Source: Ottowia massiliensis (lineage in GTDB: Bacteria > Pseudomonadota > Gammaproteobacteria > Burkholderiales > Burkholderiaceae_C). From it: 64,000 bases of DNA. The position numbers and the translations under genes were made by a program. The stretch is from positions 2,418,001 through 2,482,000 of the forward strand of contig NZ_LT964854.1 of the NCBI RefSeq assembly GCF_900240305.1, read 5' to 3'. The notes under the pieces are model-generated. The model searched no databases and was not told the origin of the DNA. It saw only the letters and a program-made list of their open reading frames with translations. Each line of letters starts with the position of its first letter. The stretch's first letter is position 1. Below, piece after piece: positions 11,019-18,950 of this stretch.

Positions 11019-13109
11019 TTACCCCGCTGCGCCCAGCACGCGGGTTTTGAGCAGGGCGAGCTGGTCGCGCGCCTGGGCGGCCTGCTCGAATTCCAGGTTG
11101 CGGGCGTGTTCCAGCATTTGTTTTTCCAGGCGCTTGATTTCGCGGGCCAGGTCTTTTTCGTTCATTTCCTCGACCTCGCGGCGGGCGGCGGCGCGCTCGC
11201 GGGCCTGCTGGGCCTGGCGGTCTGATTTTTCGGAATACACGCCGTCGATGAGGTCGCGCACTTTTTTGACGATGCCGCGCGGGGTGATGCCGTGCGCCTG
11301 GTTGTAGGCCATTTGCTTGTCGCGCCGGCGGCGGGTTTCGTCAATCGCCTTTTTCATGGATTCGGTGACGTGGTCGGCATACAAAATGGCTGTGCCGTGC
11401 GCGTTGCGCGCGGCGCGCCCGATGGTCTGGATGAGGCTGCGTTCGGCGCGCAGAAAGCCTTCCTTGTCGGCGTCCAGAATGGCCACGAGCGAGACTTCCG
11501 GTATGTCCAGCCCTTCGCGCAGCAGGTTGATGCCCACCAGCACGTCAAACGCGCCCAGGCGCAAATCGCGAATGATTTCCACGCGCTCGACGGTGTCCAC
11601 GTCGCTGTGCAGGTAGCGCACTTTCACGCCGTTTTCATTCAGGTATTCGGTGAGCTGCTCGGCCATGCGCTTGGTGAGCGTGGTAATCAGCACGCGCTCG
11701 CCTTGCTGCACGCGCTGGCGGATTTCCTGCAACACATCGTCCACCTGGTGCGTGGCGGGGCGCACTTGCACTTCGGGGTCGAGCAGCCCCGTGGGGCGCA
11801 CCACTTGTTCCACCACTTGCCCGGCGTGCTCTTTTTCGTAATCCGCCGGGGTGGCGCTCACGAAGATGACCTGGCGCATGCGCTGCTCGAATTCGGCGAA
11901 TTTCAGGGGCCGGTTGTCCAGCGCGCTGGGCAGGCGAAAGCCGTATTCCACCAGCGTGGTTTTGCGGGCGCGGTCGCCGTTGTACATGGCGTTGAGCTGG
12001 CCGATCATCTGGTGGCTTTCGTCCAGAAACATGATGGCGTCGCGCGGCAGGTAGTCGGTGAGCGTGGGGGGCGGATCGCCCGGCCGCGCGCCCGACAGGT
12101 GCCGCGTGTAGTTTTCAATGCCCTTGCAGTGGCCCAGCTCGGTGAGCATTTCCAGATCAAAGCGGGTGCGCTGCTCCAGCCGCTGCGCTTCCACCAGCTT
12201 GCCTTCGGCGGTGAAGAATTTCAGGCGTTCATTGAGTTCCTGCTTGATGGTTTCCACCGCCGCCAGCGTTTTTTCGCGCGGGGTGACGTAATGGCTGGAG
12301 GGGTAAATCACGAAACGCGGCACGTTTTGCTGAATGCGGCCCGTGAGCGGGTCAAACAGGGCGATGCTTTCAATTTCGTCGTCAAACAGCTCAAAGCGCA
12401 CGGCCAGTTCCGAATGCTCGGAGGGGAACACGTCGATCGTGTCGCCGCGCACGCGGAAGGTGCCGCGCGAAAAATCCGTTTCACTGCGCTGGTATTGCAT
12501 GCGCACCAGCTGCGCAATGGCCTCGCGCTGCCCCTGCTTGCCGCCCACCTTCAAAATCATGCGCATTTGCAAATAATCATCGGGCGCGCCAATGCCGTAA
12601 ATGGCCGAAACCGTGGCCACAATCACCACATCGCGCCGCTCCAGCACGCTTTTGGTGGCCGAAAGGCGCATTTGCTCGATATGGTCATTAATGGCGCTGT
12701 CTTTTTCAATGAACAAATCGCGCTGCGGCACGTAGGCTTCCGGCTGGTAGTAATCGTAATAACTCACGAAATATTCCACCGCGTTTTTCGGGAAAAACTC
12801 GCGAAATTCACTGTAGAGCTGCGCCGCCAGCGTTTTGTTGGGCGCAAACACAATGGCCGGCCGCCCCAGCCGCGCAATCACATTGGCCATGGTGAAGGTT
12901 TTGCCTGAACCGGTCACGCCCAGCAGGGTCTGGAACACCTCGCCATCGCGCACGCCTTCCACCAGCTGCGCAATGGCCGTGGGCTGGTCGCCCGCTGGCG
13001 GGTAGGGCTGCCAAAGCTGAAAGGGCGAATCAGGGAAGGTGACGAAGCGGCCTTCCGGGGCGGCGGTTGATGCGGAAACAGGCGTGGAGTCTGGCGTGGC
13101 GGGCGGCAT
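11019..13109 (-). CDS. uvrB: Excinuclease ABC subunit B
   Basis: Damage-verifying helicase-like subunit of nucleotide excision repair. The core begins FVTFPDSPFQLWQPYPPAGDQ, with Walker A GVTGSGKT at about residue 64, the beta-hairpin YYDYYQPEAYVPQ, helicase motifs including FLDESHQ, and a C-terminal UVR domain (EFEQAAQARDQLALLK) that contacts UvrC. ATG at 13109 gives 696 residues with a 25-residue Ala/Pro extension. An upstream in-frame ATG at 13184 is possible, but a TATACG box (13140 region, minus strand) sits between the two and favours the shorter form. Confidence 0.97.
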   Translation of the reverse strand: MPPATPDSTPVSASTAAPEGRFVTFPDSPFQLWQPYPPAGDQPTAIAQLVEGVRDGEVFQTLLGVTGSGKTFTMANVIARLGRPAIVFAPNKTLAAQLYSEFREFFPKNAVEYFVSYYDYYQPEAYVPQRDLFIEKDSAINDHIEQMRLSATKSVLERRDVVIVATVSAIYGIGAPDDYLQMRMILKVGGKQGQREAIAQLVRMQYQRSETDFSRGTFRVRGDTIDVFPSEHSELAVRFELFDDEIESIALFDPLTGRIQQNVPRFVIYPSSHYVTPREKTLAAVETIKQELNERLKFFTAEGKLVEAQRLEQRTRFDLEMLTELGHCKGIENYTRHLSGARPGDPPPTLTDYLPRDAIMFLDESHQMIGQLNAMYNGDRARKTTLVEYGFRLPSALDNRPLKFAEFEQRMRQVIFVSATPADYEKEHAGQVVEQVVRPTGLLDPEVQVRPATHQVDDVLQEIRQRVQQGERVLITTLTKRMAEQLTEYLNENGVKVRYLHSDVDTVERVEIIRDLRLGAFDVLVGINLLREGLDIPEVSLVAILDADKEGFLRAERSLIQTIGRAARNAHGTAILYADHVTESMKKAIDETRRRRDKQMAYNQAHGITPRGIVKKVRDLIDGVYSEKSDRQAQQARERAAARREVEEMNEKDLAREIKRLEKQMLEHARNLEFEQAAQARDQLALLKTRVLGAAG

Positions 13110-13227
13110 GGCTGGCGGCAAGGCGGGCAAAACCGGGCATCGTATAGCGCCCGGGCTGCCCGCGCGGCGCGCTGGCGTGGGCAAAACGGTGCGCTGCTAT
13201 TGCCTTGATAGCTGCCCGCGCCCGTAT

Positions 13228-14574
13228 TCAGAGGGCTGGCGCTGGTTTTGAGCTGAATTGAAATGGCGCGCTGCGGCTCCAGAAGCAATCAAGGCTGCCG
13301 CAATCCGGAAGGATGAGCTGTTGATGCTCCAGGCAGAACGGCAAAACCCACAGGCGCAAGCCAGGCGGCTGAAACTCGAAAACAGGCAGCGCCTGCCTGA
13401 AAGCATCCGTTTTTGGGTAAATCAGCGCCATGTCGCCTTGCCCTTTGAGATAAGTCTGGCCGTAGGCGTGCAGCTGATAGAAGTCTGCCTGGCTCAGTCC
13501 GTACTTGTCTTCGCTGTTGCCGCGTGCGTTGTCAAGCAGCTTCCATTTTGTGTCCAGCACCAGACGGTTTTCTCCTGATTGCTGAACCAGCACATCAGGC
13601 TTCAGGCGAAACCAGCCTTGCTCCCTGTGCCTGACCAGCGAATGGCTGCCAGCTTGCACGCGCAGGGTGAAAGGCGGCGCGAGCTGCCGCTTCAGATGCC
13701 TGGCCACGCAGGCTTCAAATATTTCCGCCATCGGAAACAGCAGCGAGGGCGCGTCATGCCCGCCCGCGCCGGTAAGGGGCGATTCGTTTTGCAAGATCAG
13801 GCGCGCCCACGCCAGCGCGCTGGCGTAATGCGCCATGCTGCGGTCCAGCCGCGTCCGCCGGAAATCCTGCGCGGGTTGCGCTGACTGCGGAATTTGAGCG
13901 AACACGAAGCACAGTTCGCGCGCCAGTTGCTGATGAGCGGGCCAGGCTGTCCACGAAAGAGTCCGCCGCAGCGCAGAGTGCAGCAGGCGGTTTTCGGGGC
14001 GATCGCTTGAAAACTCGTCGAACTCGCAAAAAAAGCGGTCGTGCTGGCACAGGTTCCGCCGCAGATGCGCGGTCATTTGCAGCTTGCCGCGCAGCGCGAA
14101 CACGTTGCCGCGCCGCGCAACGTAGTCGCCGCGCAGGCCGCGTTTGACAACGCGCTCTGCGGCGCGCAGGAATTCGCCGATGAACACCTCCAGCAGGGGC
14201 ATGCGCGCGGCCTTCAGGCAAGCGCTTTCGGTTTGAATGTGGCGAAACCGCGCCAGGCAGCACAGCATCCTGATGAAAAGCTGCCGCGCCCGGGCATCAG
14301 CCTGGTCGCCGCTTGTGGCCCGGCCAATCTTCGGCAGCACTTCAATCTGGTAGCCGCCCGGCGCGCGAATCACCCCGGCGTATCCGCCCAGCGCCTGCAC
14401 GGCGCGGCGGCCGCCTTTTTGCATCAGGCGCAGCCAGGCCGTGCCGCCCGCCAGCGCCTGGGCCTCCAGCCAATCGAAAACCGGCTTCGGCACTGCGCGC
14501 AGCCCGCTGGCGTTGGGTGCGGACGGCGGGCATGCCGTCAGCGCGTCGAATTCGTAAATCGTGATGCCAGCCAT
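13228..14574 (-). CDS. mcrC: McrC-like subunit of a modification-dependent McrBC restriction system
   Basis: McrC carries the endonuclease of the McrBC complex, which cuts DNA with methylated cytosines after GTP-driven translocation by McrB. The 448 residues begin MAGITIYEFDALTACPP. The N-terminal region has GGYAGVIRAPGGYQIEVLPKIG, typical of McrC. The C-terminal half has a PD-(D/E)xK-like core: RLKPDVLVQ followed by RLVLDTKWKLL. The gene starts 18 bp after the mcrB stop, in the same direction, so the two were one operon. McrC needs McrB for activity, and mcrB is interrupted here, so the system may be dead unless an intact paralogue exists. Local GC is slightly below that of neighbours. Confidence 0.85.
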   Translation of the reverse strand: MAGITIYEFDALTACPPSAPNASGLRAVPKPVFDWLEAQALAGGTAWLRLMQKGGRRAVQALGGYAGVIRAPGGYQIEVLPKIGRATSGDQADARARQLFIRMLCCLARFRHIQTESACLKAARMPLLEVFIGEFLRAAERVVKRGLRGDYVARRGNVFALRGKLQMTAHLRRNLCQHDRFFCEFDEFSSDRPENRLLHSALRRTLSWTAWPAHQQLARELCFVFAQIPQSAQPAQDFRRTRLDRSMAHYASALAWARLILQNESPLTGAGGHDAPSLLFPMAEIFEACVARHLKRQLAPPFTLRVQAGSHSLVRHREQGWFRLKPDVLVQQSGENRLVLDTKWKLLDNARGNSEDKYGLSQADFYQLHAYGQTYLKGQGDMALIYPKTDAFRQALPVFEFQPPGLRLWVLPFCLEHQQLILPDCGSLDCFWSRSAPFQFSSKPAPAL

Positions 14575-14592
14575 CCGCGCGCCTGCCGCCTG

Positions 14593-16739
14593 TCAGTTGG
14601 AAGAGAAAGACTGATAAATACCGATATAAGCGTCAGGTTCGGAAAACGCCTTTTCCTGCAATACGTAATGGCGCTTGAGGGCGTGGTTTTCAAGCTCATG
14701 GTTTTCACCAAACAAGGCATTCAGGTCCGTTTCACTTTCAGTCATGAACTGATGCGCCTTCTCTTTCTGGTTATCGCCCAGCACCAGGCGAATCTTTTGC
14801 CAGTCATCGAAAAAATACTCTTCCAGCAGCGCAACAATGCGATGGCGGAAAACATTTTTCAAATCGTCAAAATGTTTTATGCCCATCAGATAGGCATGGC
14901 CGATGCAGTGGTCGCGGTCATACAGCGCCTCAATGCGCGCGTTCATTTTTTCCAGCATTTGGCACAGGTTGATTTCCTTGTTTTCAAAAACCACCTTTCC
15001 CAGCAGTGCGCCATCCGGCAGCAAGGGCCTGAACTCAAACCGGCGGCGCAAGGCCATATCCAGCAAGGCCAGCGAGCGGTCGGCCGTGTTCATCGTGCCA
15101 TAGATATCCACATTGGCCGGCACGGAGAATTTTTCGCCGGAATACGGCAGAACCACTTCGATGGGCGGTTTTTCTCCATTCAGCGGATCGCGCTTGTCCG
15201 CTTCAATCAGCGTGATCAGCTCGCCAAAAATCTTGCTGATATTGCCCCGGTTGATTTCGTCAATCACCATCGCAAACCGCTGGCCGGGCGACTGCCTTGC
15301 CTCATCGCACAGTTGCTTGAATACGCCCAGGCGAATTTCATAGGCCACTTCCCCCTGGGCCGTTTCATCATTCAATACAGGGCGCAATCCCTCGACAAAT
15401 TCCTCGGAACCTGTTCAGAGTCTGGCCGTGAGGGGCGAAAGTGCGGATCGGGATGGGCTGCAAGGCGCAAACCACAGATGGGCCTTGTGGCCCATCGAGG
15501 ATTTGCAACGCCGCAGGCCGCCCGAGGCCGCGCTTTTCGCACCCACGGGCAGACTTTGAACAGGTTCTTATAGCCATAGGACTGATGGAAGGTGACGAAG
15601 CGGTAGCGCTGAATGACGCTGGCTTCTTGCGGCCCACGCTTGAACTCATCAACAAGCGCAATCAAATCAGCGCAGGCATCTTCCCAGTCCCCCGCCAACT
15701 TCCATACCGAACTGGCGTTCTTATCGAACACGGCAGGGGCCGCACGGTTTTGTGTTGCCACAATGGAACCTTCGATTGCGTGGTGCTGTAAAGCGCCCCA
15801 CAAGGTGGCCCGCAAATTTTGGATGCTTTTGGCCTTTGCAATGGCCTGGATAAATGGATGGCGGGTCATTTGCGTGACATCGGCTTTTCCGCCCAAGTCA
15901 TACAACACGGCAGCCGCGCTTTCCCACCATTTCAAGGTTGTGATTTTTTCGGCGATGAATCGATTACGCCATTCTTCCGGAGAAACATTCGTTTGAGCAT
16001 ATTCATGTTTAAGAATTTCGTTTAGCTTATGGGTCTTTCCCGTGCCAGGCGGGCCGTAATAAATGAGATTGGTGCAAGGCGCGGGCGGCGCAGCGCCGCC
16101 ATTTTTTTGCTGATGCGTCATCCCTATCTGCCGCCCATATTCCAGAATGCCCATGCCCGCCGGGCGTTTTGCAATGGCGGCTTTTTGCAAGGCGGCCATG
16201 CCTTCGCTGGCGTCGCGGCCCGTGTATGCGGCCAAAAGCGCGGGCTTGAAAACGTCCACGATCACCGGGTTTTGCCGGTTTTGATAATGAAAGGCGACTT
16301 TCCATCTGAATGCTTCGCCTTCGGCCTCTTTGATTCGTAGGCTGCGTCCTTCGCTGTCTTTGAAACCGAGCGCCCCAATGCCGTCCACATCTCCTTGCGA
16401 GGCCAGTTCCGCAATCTGAATCACGTAATCGCGCACCTTTTCAAAAGCTTCTTCAGCCGTTGCGCCCAGAGCCGAATACCAGGCATGCGAATCGCAATAG
16501 CGCAACCTGCCATGACTTTCTTTTGGCTCATCGTTTGCGCGCGAAAAAATACCAAATTTCGATGCCCATATGCCCCGGATGCTGCCCAGATCGCGAAGCC
16601 GCCATTCAAGCCAGTAGGTAAAAGTATCTTTTGAGCCAGCCTGGGTGTATTCATCCAGCGTCATCGTACGCAGGCGCCGGGCGGGCCATTCCTTCAAAAA
16701 TTCATCCCACAGGGCGTAAAGCTGTTCAATATCTTTCAT
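14593..16739 (-). pseudogene. mcrB: McrB-like GTPase of McrBC, interrupted by a 161-bp insertion
   Basis: AAA+ GTPase and DNA-binding subunit of McrBC. The N-terminal part (16739 to about 15568) has an unusual recognition region (TYWLEWRLRDLGSIRGIWASK) and Walker A GPPGTGKT from residue 229, and reads to RFVTFHQSYGY. A 161-bp inverted-repeat element follows. The rest resumes in another frame at EEFVEGLRP (about 15405), with the Walker B region MVIDEINRGNISKIFGEL and the signature GTMNTADRSL, to the stop at 14593. Removing bases 15407-15567 rejoins both parts in frame. The upstream half ends within the element region at 15372; the downstream half could only start internally at MRPVLND. The intact parent would be a normal-looking McrB of about 660 residues. 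Confidence 0.88.
15407..15567. mobile_element. Family-2 inverted-repeat element (MITE-like) inserted in mcrB
   Basis: A 161-bp insertion with terminal inverted repeats: left GAACCTGTTCAGAGTCTG, right CAGACTTTGAACAGGTTC. It contains an internal palindrome GATGGGCCTTGTGGCCCATC and no coding sequence. No target-site duplication is evident from the flanks (CCTCG on the left, TTATA on the right). Related partial sequences occur near 26590, 27116, 47485 and 59295. The boundaries are inferred from the inverted repeats and from how the mcrB frame is restored. Confidence 0.85.
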
Positions 16740-16969
16740 GAATCAATGGCCTTCCTGGCGTTGAAAGTGCAGGCATTTTTGAAATGTATGCGAATGAGCG
16801 CATTGGTCCGCTGGCGGCCAGGGCGGCCAAGACCAGAAAGGGCGGGCGGCAAGCGGGCGCCTATGCGGCCTTCAGCGGCTGGCTTGCAAGCGGATTTGAA
16901 GGCGTGCACTGAAGGCGTGCGCATTGCGGACGCGGGCACTCATCAGTTGCTCCATACGCTTTAGGAAGC

Positions 16970-17053
16970 CAAAAACAGGAGCAGATTCAGGGGGGGCGGA
17001 ATACCGCTTCGCGCCCGTTCCACTAGGACCTCATGCTATGTTTTTAGAAGCGC
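16970..17053 (+). repeat. Family-1 intergenic repeat, copy 4
   Basis: Forward orientation. Left end AAAAACAGGAGCAGATTC, core TTCCACTAGGACCTCATGCT, right end TTTTAGAAGCG. It occupies the end of the 313-bp gap between mcrB and rluC. I see nothing else convincing in 16740-16969. Confidence 0.85.
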
Positions 17054-18073
17054 CTAAAGCTGGCGGATGAATGACGCCAGCTCCGGCGGCAGCGCGGCTT
17101 GCAGCTCAATGGCCTGGCCGGTGGCCGGGTGCGCAAAGCGCAGGCGCCAGGCGTGCAGGAACATGCGTTTGAGGCCGTGCTTTTGCAGGGCGCGGTTCAG
17201 GGCGAAGTCGCCGTATTTGTCGTCACCCGCAATGGGGTGGCCGCTGCTGGCCAGGTGCACGCGGATTTGGTGGGTGCGGCCGGTTTTGATGGTGACTTCC
17301 AGCAGGCTGCCCTCGGGCAGGCCGGGCGCAAAAGCGGGCAGGCGCTTTTGCACGCGCACAAGGGTGATGGCGCGCAGGCCCTGGGGGTCGTCACGGCTGG
17401 CAATTTGCACGCGGCGCTCGCCTTCGCCAGCCGCGCCAGCGGGCACGATGAGCTTGCGCAGCGGCGCGTCAATCACTTTGCGCCCGGCAGGCCATGCGCC
17501 CAGCGCCAGCGCGAGATAGGTTTTGCCGGTGGCGCGGTCGCGGAACTGGTCTTGCAACTGCTTGAGGGCGCTGCGTTTTTTTGCGATGAGCAGGATGCCG
17601 CTGGTTTCGCGGTCCAGCCGGTGCACCAGCTCCAGATAGCGGGCTTGCGGACGGGCGCGGCGCAGCTGCTCGATGACGCCAAAGCTCACGCCAGAGCCGC
17701 CATGCACGGCCACGCCAGCGGGTTTGTCAATGGCGATAAGGTGCTCGTCTTCCATCAGCACGGCAAATTCGCGCGCGGGAGCCGCCGGCTGGGGCCTGGC
17801 GGCAATGCGGATGGGCGGCACGCGCACGGCGTCGCCCGCTTGCAGGCGCGTGTCGGCGCTGGCGCGCGCCTTGTTCACGCGCACTTCGCCGCTGCGGATG
17901 ATGCGGTAGACGTGTGTTTTGGGCACGCCCTTGAGATGCCGCATGAGAAAGTTGTCCAGCCGCTGGCCGGCGCTTTCGGCGTCCACGGACAAGGTGCTGG
18001 CCTGGCTGGCGCAGGCCAGCGCCAGGGGCGCGCGGGCAGGCATGGAAGCTGGCATGGATGGGGCGGCGGCCAT
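17054..18073 (-). CDS. rluC: 23S rRNA pseudouridine synthase RluC
   Basis: Isomerises uridines 955, 2504 and 2580 (E. coli numbering) of 23S rRNA. An N-terminal S4 RNA-binding domain (RLDNFLMRHLKGVPKTHVYRI) is followed by the RluA-family catalytic domain with Asp154 in HRLDRETSGILL. The C-terminus contains KTGRTHQIRVHLA and GDDKYGDF. ATG at 18073 gives 339 residues. The open frame extends further upstream, but the added residues are not family-like and would run into a repeat. It is divergent from rne, the usual proteobacterial arrangement. Confidence 0.93.
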   Translation of the reverse strand: MAAAPSMPASMPARAPLALACASQASTLSVDAESAGQRLDNFLMRHLKGVPKTHVYRIIRSGEVRVNKARASADTRLQAGDAVRVPPIRIAARPQPAAPAREFAVLMEDEHLIAIDKPAGVAVHGGSGVSFGVIEQLRRARPQARYLELVHRLDRETSGILLIAKKRSALKQLQDQFRDRATGKTYLALALGAWPAGRKVIDAPLRKLIVPAGAAGEGERRVQIASRDDPQGLRAITLVRVQKRLPAFAPGLPEGSLLEVTIKTGRTHQIRVHLASSGHPIAGDDKYGDFALNRALQKHGLKRMFLHAWRLRFAHPATGQAIELQAALPPELASFIRQL

Positions 18074-18209
18074 CAGCGCGAAGCACGGCACGATGCACGC
18101 GGGGCGCGTATGCAATAAGTGAAAAAACGGATGAATGGAATCGGCATTTTCAGGCGGAGGCAGAAAGCAGGCAAAAGCGATGGGCGCGCGGCCTGTCTGG
18201 CTTTGCATC

Positions 18210-18296
18210 CAAAAAAGGAGCAAATCCAGACCATCAAAAAAGCGCTCAGCGCAGGAAACACGGGGACATCATGCTATGAAACAAGGAGCTGAATTT
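18210..18296 (+). repeat. Family-1 intergenic repeat, copy 5
   Basis: Forward orientation. Left end AAAAAAGGAGCAAATCC, core with a diverged centre ACACGGGGACATCATGCTAT, right end ACAAGGAGCTGAATTT. It lies between rluC and the rne promoter. Confidence 0.8.
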
Positions 18297-18368
18297 GCCG
18301 CCTTCTTGCGCCTTGGCCGGGCCGCCTGAAAAGCGCGGCGGATTGTACAAACGCAGTGCCATGCCCCG

Positions 18369-18397
18369 GACGGCGCGGCAGGCCCCGCGCCTATAAT
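18369..18397 (+). promoter_or_regulatory. Candidate sigma-70 promoter of rne
   Basis: A perfect -10 hexamer TATAAT lies at 18392-18397, with a weak -35 (GACGGC at 18369) 17 bp upstream. No start codon on the plus strand before rne fits, so transcription from here would give a leader of about 550 nt. Confidence 0.6.
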
Positions 18398-18950
18398 CCG
18401 CGCCTGTCCGCGCCCATAGCCTGAAACCTGCTGATTCATACAGCCCGGCAACTTCGTGAAACAGGCGCCGCGCGGGCAAGGTTCATGCCACGCGCCACGC
18501 GCCCGGCTGCCGCTAGCGGCCCCCGGCGGTGGCGGCAGGCCGGATCGAAACACTCGGACACTGAAACGGATTTTTCTTCCGGCAGGCCCCTTTGCAATGC
18601 CTGCCGGTCTTTTCTGGACAGGCAATGCTTTTTTTGTGGGTTTGGCTGGCTTCACTCTGGCGCGGGCGTCAAGCCGCCGCGCCAGCGTTTGGCGGCCTCT
18701 TTCCGCCTTCTGCCGCACCCGCTGCGGCGGCCCCGGCAGGCAGCGGGCTGGCCCACGGCCTGTTTTGCGCCTGCCCGCACGCGCCGCCGTGGCGCCTGAT
18801 GCGCCCCGCCATGCCCCGCCTGGGGTGAACGGCTGACTGGCGCGCGCCCGTTTCCCTTTCCTTTGTTTCGCTTCGCGCTCCTGCTGCGGCATGAGGTGCG
18901 GCCCCCTGGCGGGCCTGTTTTGATTTGCAAGAGACAAAGGACAGCGCATC
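18398..18950 (+). other. Long untranslated leader of rne
   Basis: About 550 bp without a credible gene between the TATAAT box and the rne start. It contains an inverted repeat, GGCAGGCC (about 18581) with GCCTGCCGG (about 18598), and a long run of GC-rich potential stems. In enterobacteria the rne leader is the site of RNase E autoregulation. A similar role here is inference from position and length. Confidence 0.5.
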
